64,000 bases of DNA from positions 1,896,429 through 1,960,428 of the forward strand of contig LSYV01000008.1 in assembly GCA_001584585.1 (NCBI GenBank). Reading direction: 5' to 3'. The stretch comes from Gonium pectorale (Eukaryota; Chlorophyta; Chlorophyceae; Chlamydomonadales; Volvocaceae). A model generated the notes under the pieces. The model was given only the letters and a program-made list of their open reading frames with translations, had not been told where the DNA came from and searched no databases. A program made the position numbers and the translations under genes. Within the stretch, counting starts at the first letter, position 1; every line of letters begins with the position of its first letter. This document shows, piece after piece, positions 23,838 to 33,999 of the stretch.

Positions 23838-26800
23838 ATGCGTAGCTGTAATTATTCTATGCGGCTGCTCGTTATCATCGCTGGCTTATGTCTGCTATCG
23901 TTAGTCGCGCCAGCCCGGCTTCGCGCGGATGCTCGTATCTCGGAAGAGCTCTCAACGGTTGCTCACCGTATACAGCGCCCCACTGATGTTGAGGCAGATA
24001 TAAATATGTCGGACCCCGGGTCACAGGGCCTCGGCAGTAGTCAGGAGGTGCTGCCGGGGCTGGTCGTGGAGCCATTCACGGTCACCACGCCCACGGGGGA
24101 CTTCACTTACGACCCCGCCAACGCGAGTCGGCCCGCTGTGGTCCTCATCTTGAACCCGGTAGACCCCTTCCAGCGGGCCATGTGGAGCAGCTGGTCGCTG
24201 CAGGTGCACGGGACTGTCACAGTAGTGTTATGCGGGAAGCTCCACCCCGCCGTAAATGGCAACCTCAAAACACCCAACCCCTGCATTCGTAACAGATGTT
24301 CCTTCGCGAGGCCCCCCTGTACGCTGCCGACTACCTGTTCGTGCCGTACACCTGGAGCGGCGACGCCGCGATTGACTACTGCTACTATATGTACAGCCGG
24401 ATGATGGAGGCGGCGCGGGAGGTGTACGGCAACAATGACACGACCGACGAGGAGCTGCGGCGGCGGTGAGGGAGGGAGGGAGGCAGTAGGAGAGAGGCAC
24501 GGAGGGAGCGACGGAATCCGAAGTGCCGACTGATGGATTGAGACCGTAAGCTGGCACTGCCTGGACGCGGCAGAGCCAGCTCGAGTTGCAGTTGCCTAGT
24601 CCCGCTTCTGCTCACTCTGTCCTCTACCAGGACACGGTGCACGTTTGGCCGTCGCCCCCGCGACCACAGCTCATCTGCTGACCACAGCTTCTGCTGCCGC
24701 TCAATACCTGCCCGCCGCTGCCACGGCTTTTCCCGCTGCCGCCCGTGCAGCGTGTTTGCGCATGTGCACTTTGTGTCGACGCCGGGGTTACACATCAGCG
24801 GTCAGGTGAGCCGCCTGCTGAAGCAGTGGAGCGGCGAGATGCGCGTGCTGACGGCCTCGGTCACCGTCGACGGCGGCGGCGGCGGCGGCAGCAGCACCGG
24901 TGGCGGCGGTGGCGGCGGTGGGGGCAGGATCCCTGTCCCTGCGGCCGCAGCTGCCGGCGCAACCACCACCACCATCCGTAGCAGCGCTGATGCGGGCCCC
25001 AAAGCAATGGCTGCCGCCAACGCTTTGGCAACTATGGAGGTGACGGAGGGGGCAGCGGCAGCGGAAACGGCTGGTTCAGATGGTAACGGGGCGGCGGGAA
25101 GCATCGCCGTCCGTCCAGTGCCCTGGTGGCAAGGGCTCCTCTCCGGCCTCCGCCAGCGCTTCACGGGCGGCGTCCCGTCGCCCTCCGAGCTGCAGCCGCG
25201 GGGCCGATCACTTGCGCAAACACTGGAACAGCAGTCGCGGGAGTTCCGCGCAGCTGCCGAGGGCTCCGCCAGTTCCGCCAGCTCCGCTGCAGCGGCTGCC
25301 CGCTCCTCCTCCGCTGCCGGAGCGCCGGAAGCGGGTGCGGAGCCGGCGGTGCCGGGGCTGGCTGTGGGCCGACTGGACGCCTGGTACGGATGGCTGCCCA
25401 GCCCCACCGCCGCTGGTGCCGGCCCCGCGCCGCTGGCAGTGTGGACCCCGCCACCGGGCGGTTCGCCCTGCGACGTGCCGCCGGCGCCGTCGCAGCAGCA
25501 GCTTCGGCCGCAGCGGCAGACTGAAGGGGCGCAGCGCGAGGGCGCCGCGGATGGCGGTGACAGTGGCAGCATCGGTGGCGGCGGTGGTGGAGGAGGCGTG
25601 GCGGGCGCGTGGGCGCTGGTGTTCAACGCCACCCGAGAGGCCCACCCGGAGTGCACATACAGCAGGGCGATCCTGGCGATGCAGGTCGGTGTGCCGAGTG
25701 GGGGAGGAGGGGCGGGGCATGCCGATTGCGGGGCAAAAAGGACGTCAGGGCTTGGGGGGGGGCGGGGCGGGGCAATGAGGAGGTTTGGGACACCTGACCT
25801 GGGCATGACGACGGTCGACACCATTCCGAGGCGTGACGGCCGAGGCTGTACCTTGCTCCTGTCCATCATCCATGCCCACCCATCCTTGGGACCTCGGGGC
25901 TGACATCGTCGCAATCCCACCCCGCCGCGCAGCTTGCCGGTGCCAAGGGCGTCATCTTCGTCTCCAACCCGGACCAGGACGTCGAGGTCATTACGCCAGA
26001 CTCGCTCGGCGTCAAGGGTGTCCGCGGCGCCAACGGCGTCTCTTCCTACGACGCCAGCGGGGGGGTCAGCGGTGCAGCGGCTGCGCGGGACGGCGACGGG
26101 CCGCAGAGGGCTTGGCGCGTGCGCCGTGATGGCGACGGCAGCGGCGACTATTATGACAGCGACGAGGAGCCGTCCATCCCAGCCACCATGGTGGCCTACA
26201 CGGATGGCCTGGACCTGGTGACCCTGGCGGATGAGGCGGCGCAGGCCAACAGCAGCGCCGTTGTGGAGTTTGGCACGCGGCCGGTGGGTGGGTGGGTGGG
26301 TGGCCCCCCCCGACCTCTTCACCCACGGTGCCGACTCGATGAACTGTTTGGTGCCTGCGTTTGCCGCCCAGTCGTGGCCCCCGCGCATGCTTGTAACGGA
26401 GGAGGGGACTGGCTGGCTGCTCGCTGCGGGTGCGGATGCTGTTCCATGCAAGGCGATCATGTGGGCAGGACAGGCGTTGGTCGAGTTGTCCGGGTGATGT
26501 GGTTGGTCCGCACGGCGAGATACCGGTGCATTCCATGTTCCATGGTTTCCGAGCGGGTCCATTCCGCCCTCAAATCCACCGCTAGCGCCGCCCGTGCCAC
26601 CGCAGGTGCCCGTCGGCTGGTTCGTGGCCGACCCATGGGTCGGTCTGCAAGAGGCGGGCTGGGCGCAGCTGCCCACCATGCAGCACGCGGGCTGGGCGGC
26701 CTGGTGGCACGTTTACCTGGGCAGGCTCAAGGAGCGGCTGGGGGCGGAGCGGGCACGGCGCGGCCATCGCGTGGTGGAGGTGTTTCGGGGCGAGGTGGGT

Positions 26801-28569
26801 GGATGCCTGGGTACCGGCAGTCGGGGCCTGGGGGCGCTCCTGGGGTGTTAATATTGGTCCGAGCGCTGCGGGAAGGGCCATGGCTGGGGCCTATTGGCAG
26901 GACAGTTGCACTCCGGCTGCCAGTCAGCTCGGCGCCTTCGCCCTCCCCCGCAAACCTCGCAGCTTGGGCTCCTGTCCCTAGCTCATTACTCTTTCCTAGC
27001 TCACCCGCCGCCCGGCGCCTGTCCCGCGCCAACCGTGGCTACATGCCGTACACCGCGTAATGTTTTCCGTACACCACACCCCGTTCGCGCAGCCCTTCCC
27101 CGGCCCCCACGGCGCCACCGCGGTCGCCCGGCTGCCCCGCGGCTTGCCCCGCCGCTACAACCGCCTCCTGCTGGACTTCGCCCTCGGCTGCGAGGGGGCC
27201 TTCGACGCCAGCTGCCCAGCCTGGGACCACATGGTGCAGCTCTTCGCCTGCTGCGACCCGCGGCCCGACCGGTGCGCGCCGTGCCCGACCACGCTGTGGC
27301 GGCCGCGGAGCGGTGCGGGCGGCGCGGGCGGTGCGGGCGGCGCTGCTGGCCTGCAGGCCGGTGGGCAGGAGGGGAGGCAGGAGGGGGATGGCGCGGGGGA
27401 GCAGCGCTGCGGCCTGGAGCTGGGCCGCTGGGCGACGCCCTTCCGGCGCCGCGTGGGCCGCTGGCTGACGGACGTGACGCCGCTGCTGGCGGCGCTCGGG
27501 GACGGCGGCAGGTTGGTGGGGTGAGGGGCCGAGGTCGGACAGGACAGGAGGGAGGTAGGCACAGGGAGGCTGGACCGAGACGGTGGCGGGCAGGACACGG
27601 AGGCGGGCACTGAGCACGCAGCCGTCCTGCCGCTGACACACCGCGCCGCAGGTCCCGCCGACCTGTCGGCTTTTGTTGCCCACCTGTGCGCCCCGCCTCC
27701 TGCCCCACAGATGCGCCTTCACCGTCCAGACGGCGCCCTGGGCCGACGGCAACTGGACCGCGACCCTCTCGCTGCGCCTCTCGTACGATCAGCCGCCGGC
27801 GGCGCCTTCTGGGACGGCTTTGGTCGCCGATGATGGTAGAGTTGCTGAGGAGGAGGCGGAGGAGGCGGATAAACATGCTGAGGGGGGCGATGACGACGAC
27901 GACGACGCGGAAGAGCTTGATGACAAACACGAGGAGCAGGCTAAGGAGGAGGGAGAGGAGCGAGAGGAGGATGAAATGGAGGAGGCTGCGGAGCAGGCCG
28001 CGCTTACAGCGCGTCGCAGCGTTGCGGTTGGAGACGGTGCTTCCTTCGGCGAGAGACCGCTCCGGCCCATCAGCCTGGTGCCCCTGTTTGGCAGCGCTGC
28101 CTTCGACGCATCGTACAACCGCAACCGGGAGCCCGTGTCCTTCACGACACCGTACGGCACACGACGTGCCGTACTCGTGTCTTACATTACAGGCCATGGT
28201 TCGGATAAGCACGGCTGCGGTGAGTTCTGCCCCACGTCGCATCACTTTTTCGTGAACGGAATTGAGGCCGCCGTTCGGAACATGACCGACGCCGGTACGG
28301 CTTGGGGTTGCGCCGATGCAGTGCTGTACGGGAGCGTGCCAAATCAGCATGGCACGTGGTTTTATGGCCGCGGCGGTTGGTGCGACGGCGCGGCTGTGGA
28401 GCCGTGGGCCGAAGAGGTGGACGTGGGACACGTTCTGAGGCCCGAGTACGGAAACAACACGGTCTGGTACAAGGGCCTGTACGGCGGGTCGGATCCTGAG
28501 GATCCGCCCGAGGGCTTTACGGCGGGCTACATCATGATGCAGTCGCTCCTTGTCTTTTACGGCTATTAG
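23838..28569 (+). CDS. Secreted PNGase F-like protein with a PA-like domain
   Basis: Seven exons, 23838-24203, 24296-24465, 24751-25684, 25933-26283, 26606-26794, 27093-27511, 27711-28569, encode 1095 aa in continuous phase. A signal peptide is clear (MRLLVIIAGLCLLSLVAPARL). A family-like N-terminal region follows (TPGLHISGQVSRLLKQW), then Gly- and Ser-rich linkers. A PA-like segment spans exons 3-4: ILAMQLAGAKGVIFVSNPDQ, later MVAYTDGLDLV. Exons 6-7 match the two jelly-roll domains of peptide-N-glycosidase F: CPAWDH near the start of the N-domain, LGRWATPF, then in the C-domain ITGHGSDKHGCGEFCP, HHFFVNG and PNQHGTWFYGRGGWC. The Asp of WDH and Glu of GEF fall at active-site positions. Between the domains is an acidic insert of about 60 residues. 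Family role: release of N-glycans from Asn in glycoproteins; here that would be in the secretory pathway or outside the cell. Activity is not proven. Confidence 0.85.
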
Positions 28570-30049
28570 CCAGCCCGGGCTAATGCACTGAAGCACTGAC
28601 TACGGGCACGCGCGCGTTATACGGGACTCTGGCCCTGCTAGTTGCGGGCCTGGCAAGAGCGGAGTATCTCTGGAGGTAAAGGGTTGTCCAGGTCCGGCCT
28701 GATTGTACTGCCTGCTTGTGTCGTCTTGTTGCTTTGCTCACCGTGTTGGGCCGCTCCTTACGCTGCAACGAGTGCGTGAAGGCAGGGCAGGAATGGCGTC
28801 GAGTGTGACGCAGGCGCAGTTGTGGTGCAGTCATTGTACGGCAGGATACTCATGCACCTAAAATCAGGAAGTGGGGGGAATGAAACGATGCGACCGGGGC
28901 TTAGCCCGCAATGGGCAACAGTGTGCGGTACATCGGATTCATTACACTGGCGCTGTGTGATCGGGTGCCCCTGGCAGTACGGAAAAAAGAGAACCAGAAA
29001 CGGAAACAACACGGTCTGTTAGCGGTTAGGTTACAGCTTACAGGTACCCGTCAGAGCCTGTGCGGCCATGGGTAGATTGTAGGTAGATAGTCCGTGGGCC
29101 AACTCCCTCCCAGGCAAGCCAGCTTCTCAGGACTCAGATTGATGGTCCAGCATCAACTTCTCCCTCCAAGGCAAGCAGCATCCGCCAGACAAGTAACTGG
29201 CTTTGCGATGTGTAACCGATGTTACAAGGGCCTGTAGGGCGGTCGGTGTGCATGCCTTGAGTGCGCGACCATCCTGTAACCTGGCAAGACGGGGGGGGGG
29301 GGCTGGCTCTGGCCTCTGGGGAGCTGAACGCTAGGTATTGCTGAGGGAACTGTAAGATGACCCTATGGCGCACAGGGAACGGGGCCCAAGACCGCGAACC
29401 ATCGCGTGACTGATTACACTTGCAGCACGTGTGAAGGAATGGGTCGTGCACCTCCTCCCGTTATTCAATCCGCAAGACTACACGCTCATGCCTGCATGTC
29501 AGCCAACTATCCAGCTATGATTTCAAAAATGGATCCCATTTGGATCTACACAACACGCCTACATCTGATGCAACTAAGATAAAAATGGTTGCTGCAAAGC
29601 TTCGACTAACTGCACAGTACAGCCCATAACCGCAGTGGGGCTTGGGATACTTACAGCCCCTCCCCGCACAGTCCACGGCTCACTCTCTCCGTGCCTCTCT
29701 TTGACGCTCCGCCAAACTGACACCGCTATGTCTCTTCACTTGCAGGGAGGCCCGCCCGCCAATCCTCTCCCCACGGCACAAGTAACACATCACACACCGC
29801 ACGGTTCTTCGCAACTCTCTAACCCTCGTACTCATGCGCCTATTACCACAACAGAACCCGCCCCAGCTCATGCCCCTCCGCATACCGCTCCCAACACCCA
29901 AAACCTCGCGCACGGCCCGATCCACCCCAACTACCCAGTCTACACATGCTGGCGATCCCCTGGAGCTGCATCTCCGCCCTCCCAGCCTCAAACACACCGG
30001 CGAGGCCTTAGTCTGTGATGGGCGGCACGCACTCTTACCTCCCATGCGG
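28570..30049. other. Convergent intergenic region, about 1.5 kb
   Basis: It separates the ends of the PNGase F-like gene (+) and the methyltransferase gene (-). Candidate polyadenylation signals are TGTAA at 29211 on the plus strand and TTACA at 29651-29655 (TGTAA on the minus strand). An 18-nt string from the PNGase F-like coding region (28449-28466) recurs at 29001-29018. No gene is evident. Confidence 0.5.
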
Positions 30050-33000
30050 CTACTCCCGCTTGAAGTTCCGGTACGCGACCACCGCATAAAAGGGGTCGGA
30101 GCTGCTCCTCCGCAGGAGGCCGCCCAGCGGCCCCAGCGCCCCCAGCAGCGCGCCCAGCGGCCCGCCGGCCCCGGCCGCCGCCTTGCCCGCTGGCTGGACC
30201 TCCGTGAGCACTTCGGGCTCCGTGAAGCCCGCCACCGACTACGGGCCGCGGCCAAGCAGCGAGGCGGGAGGCGAGTAGGCGGAGGGCGGAGGGGGGCGGG
30301 AGGCGAGTAGGCGGAGGGCGGAGGGGGGCGGGAGGCGAGTAGGCGGAGGGCGGAGGGGGGCGGGAGGCGAGTGGGCGGAGGGCGGAGGGGGGGCGGGAGG
30401 CGAGTAGGCGGAGGGCGGAGGGGGGGCGGGAGGCGAGTANNNNNNNNNNNNNNNNNNNNNNNNNNNNNNNNNNNNNNNNNNNNNNNNNNNNNNNNNNNNN
30501 NNNNNNNNNNNNNNNNNNNNNNNNNNNNNNNNNNNNNNNNNNNNNNNNNNNNNNNNNNNNNNNNNNNNNNNNNNNNNNNNNNNNNNNNNNNNNNNNNNNN
30601 NNNNNNNNNNNNNNNNNNNNNNNNNNNNNNNNNNNNNNNNNNNNNNNNNNNNNNNNNNNNNNNNNNNNNNNNNNNNNNNNNNNNNNNNNNNNNNNNNNNN
30701 NTCGCCGACCCGCCCCTGCCCTCGCCTCTCACCTGAAAGTACTGCTTCACCAGCTGGCACCGGGCGTAGCCGCTGGCGTCGCGCCACGCTGCAATGGCCT
30801 GCAGGCACCAGACAGGCCCATACACAAGCAACGCATAAAGAAGGGCCTCGTCCGGGCCCAGCGCCTACTCGTTAATTCATTCGAGACTGCTTTGGGCTTA
30901 AGGCATCGTAACATGATTACTATTATGAAGGAGGCCCCGCCAGCTGCGGTAGGAGCCTACCTACAGGCTGTCTGGGATACCAGGCACGCTATTCTTCGGC
31001 GTCAGGCGCTGAAGCGGGGTAGAGATGAGGACCATAACCCGCTCCCCCACCCCAATATTCGCAATTCGTCCATGGCCCCCCCGGCTTTGACGGACGTGTA
31101 ACCTGTAACATGTAACCTGTTAAGGGGCCCAGGCCCTACTCATTAAGGGGCCCTGTCCTCTGCTTGTGGACGAGCCCAAAGAAGCATCTGCTTCTGCTGT
31201 CGCTTCCCAACCCGGCTTCCCAACAATGGTGTCCAATGGTGTCTAATGCGGCAGCGGTGCCACAGCAGCTGCCCCAGGTGGGCATTTGAGCAAAATGAGT
31301 CTCGATCCTTGCAGCAGTTGCGGGATGCCGGGGATGCGTTCCTAATCGCCTTTGCTTACTTTTGTGTAGAAGAGGCGGTTGGAGAAGGTGATTATGAATA
31401 CGCCTCCCGGCTTGAGCACCCGGTACACCTCGGCAAACACCCGCTCTGGCTGCTGCATGTACTGCACGCTGCGCACGATCGTACGGCAAAGTCAGAGGGG
31501 AGGGGCGTACGACGTACGGCGCGCGTGCGGGAGCGGCGTGGGGTTACGCGGGTCAAGCAGCTGCACGACAGCTGAATGCAAGTTCCCGTGTGTGCGCTGC
31601 ACTCGCCACGACTGACACGCCGCGCATGTGGCCCTGTTTGGCTCCCGTTCGGACAACATCGGCAAGCATGCAGATGAATCCACACGTGCAGGACAGCCTG
31701 CACAACTGGCCACAAAGCATCCCGCGTGCCTGCTCTGTGAGACTGGTCTGCGAGAGCGCAAACGTACATTGGTACAGTGGCGCGAAATCGTATCCCCCAC
31801 ATCGATCCGCACATCCGCACATACCTGACGCAGCACAGCACCGCGTCGAAGCTGCTGTCCGCCGCCGCCCAGCCGTCCGGCTCCCGGTTAAGGTTGCGAA
31901 CAAAGAACGAGTCGAGGCGCGGGTTGCGCGCGAGCTCGGCGGCGTTCATGCCGTGGCCAACCACCTGGGCGTTGGGCGTTCGGGCAACGACACGGTTAGC
32001 CGTTGGAAGATACGAAAATTGCTGGCAGTCACCTCGGGCGCGGCACCAAAGGCGCGCGTTCGGCATGTACACGGTGTGCAACGCGCGCGGAATGGACAGT
32101 ACGGCGGAAGCCCCGCCTCCTGGGCAGGGTTATATACGGAATGGCGCTTTCGAGGTGCAGCGGTTTGGACATCTAGGAGCCCAAATACTGACGATACACC
32201 CTGCAAGGAAGCGCCGACTACTCGATACCAACCCCACTCAGCATGCACGCGCTCGTCCCCTCGACTGTCTTGCTAGACCAAGACGTGGTCACACATAGCC
32301 AGCGATACCACCAACACCACTTTGTGTCGGCGTTCCTTGCCCCCGCCGTCGCTCCTCGACCGCGTCTTTCCATTTCCCGCTCTGTCCCGCCTCACCTTGC
32401 CGTACGCGACTTCCGGCGGCAGGTGAGACACCCAGCTGGAGCACAGGTCCTGCAGGGAGGGGGCGATGAGGGGCGGTGTCATGTGCACATGCATCATGGG
32501 CATCTCTCCTCTTGACTCTTCCCTTAACCTTTGGGCTCTAGGTCGTGACTGTTTGTGTCCAGCTGGCTCTGCTGTGAGCGCGGTAGCGTCAGCATCGCCG
32601 CTTGCCGGCGGATCGTGGCCCACCCTTGAAGCTGCACAGGCAACCTGTGGCGAGAGCCTCCACAGAATGCCTGCCCAGCCTGCTCCAACGCCGCACGAGC
32701 CCCTTCCTGGCGTGCCTAAGCCCGGGGGCCCTGCCCTCGCCGGTGCCAAGTGGCTGGTTATATTACGTAACCGCCATGCTGCAAACCGTAGCCATCTCCT
32801 AAGTCGGGGCTCCGCACCAGCACGGCGCCTCCCTCGGGTATCCGCTGGCGATAGAGCTCCGTGACCTTGTCCAAAAAATCTTTGTCGACATGCTTCACGA
32901 AGCGGGGCACGTCTGCGGGCGGAAGGGCGTGGAAAGAGGAGAACGGGTCACGCCCACTGTCCAGAAAGGAAAGGACAAGAGCCGCATACGCGGGGCCACG

Positions 33001-33475
33001 GCAGCAATCGTCACCCGTTACACGCTCTAGATTTGGGTTGCATATGGCAGCCAGCGCATGGCCCGCGCTTGACGGATGGGGCGGCCTGTGCCCCGACGGT
33101 TGAGCCCCGGGCTTGGCTGCGGAGCACCCAGACAAACCGCGCTTGAGCCTGTTTTGTATTAGGAGCGAGAGAGAGGTCGGCAAAACACGGGACGGGCGAC
33201 TGTTCTCCCCGACATCACCACCGATAACTTGCCTGAACCCCTGCCTGAAGCAGCGCCCTGCCACTCCACCCTGCCACACCACCGGCCCCACCGTAGAAGG
33301 CCCGGTCGTCTCCTGGGTCCAGCTTAGTGCGCTCAGGGCCCGAGAGCACCTCTCGGACGATAGTGCCTCCACGTCCGGCCTGGGAGGCGCCGGCCGCCAC
33401 GCTCGGCCACCGCTGCTCAGGGCCACGCCGGCACCTGCAGGAGGGTGCAGCCGAAACGCAGGTTCCGCTGCTCAT
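30050..33475 (-). CDS. SAM-dependent methyltransferase (type 11-like), probably plastid-targeted
   Basis: Seven minus-strand exons, 33475-33292, 32912-32818, 32449-32396, 31964-31825, 31468-31360, 30798-30733, 30238-30050, encode 278 aa with all phases matching. The joined protein follows a conserved plant/algal family: LDPGDDRAFYDVPRFVKHVD, then FLDKVTELYRQRIP, then LCSSWVSHLPPEVAYGKVVG, HGMNAAELARNPRLD, then SSFDAVLCCVSVQYMQQPE, then VYRVLKPGGVFIITFSNRLF, then AIAAWRDASGYARCQLVKQYF, and SDPFYAVVAYRNFK. The VLKPGG motif and the preceding FDAVLC strand are typical of class I methyltransferases, but the glycine-rich motif I is degenerate (LCSSWVSH). The first 50 residues are Ser/Arg/Ala-rich with few acids, suggesting a plastid transit peptide. 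The substrate is unknown. Intron 6 contains a minisatellite and an assembly gap. A good acceptor precedes part of exon 1 (around 33440), so the start may lie further upstream. Confidence 0.87.
30263..30439. repeat. 32-34 bp GC-rich minisatellite
   Basis: About five and a half tandem copies of a G-rich unit containing ggcgggaggcgagtaggcgg lie in methyltransferase intron 6 and run directly into the N gap at 30440. Later copies carry one or two extra G residues. The array probably caused the gap. Confidence 0.92.
30440..30701. other. Assembly gap (262 N)
   Basis: The N run lies inside intron 6 of the methyltransferase gene and begins within the minisatellite array. It removes no exon in the proposed model. 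Confidence 0.99.
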
Positions 33476-33999
33476 TCGCAGCGTTTTGCCGCTCACGTAA
33501 GCAGCCCAGACCGGGAACGTGGGTATGCCGTCGAATGGTGTTTTTCAACGGAAGGGCCGCAGCAGGGGAGGGCCTTGGGTCCCATTTCCCGTCGTGAGCC
33601 CGGATCCCCGGGCCACACCCTGACTTCTCGCCATGCGCTCCAGTCGCTCTCCTCATAGTCACTCACGCGCTGCCGAGCTTAGTGTCAGCGTGGAGTACTT
33701 TCCGCCCGCATGGCGATGCCGTGTGATGTTTGGTGCTTGCGCGAGGCGCTGTTTGGCTCCTCATCAAATGAAACAACTTATAGCAGTTTTTTTCGGTTAT
33801 GTTCTTGCAGACATGTCTTTTGCTCTGTAGGTAACGTGAATCCACGACGAATACGGGCTGCCTCCCGTCCTTCCCTGTCACCCCGTTCACGCATCCCCCT
33901 GGCTCTACATACTTCTTTGGTACTACCTTATTCACTTACCGTTCAGGAGCTCGTGTCTTCGGTGGACACTTCTGTGTATCGACGTGTCCCATCGCGGGC
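33476..33999. promoter_or_regulatory. Divergent promoter region (methyltransferase / secreted protein)
   Basis: The region separates the start codons of two divergent genes, so it must carry both 5' UTRs and promoters. Nothing more specific is recognisable. Confidence 0.4.

Noticed and set aside
24802..26679. 625-residue minus-strand open frame
   Set aside because: It is antisense to exons 3-5 of the PNGase F-like gene. High GC removes stop codons on the opposite strand, and the translation is Pro/Arg/Ala-rich without family signal.
27001..28596. 531-residue minus-strand open frame
   Set aside because: It is antisense to the PNGase F-like domains, with a low-complexity translation.
30239..30439. 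Repetitive Pro/Ser/Ala/Tyr-rich open frame on the minus strand
   Set aside because: It is the translation of the intronic minisatellite, and the methyltransferase phases splice over it.
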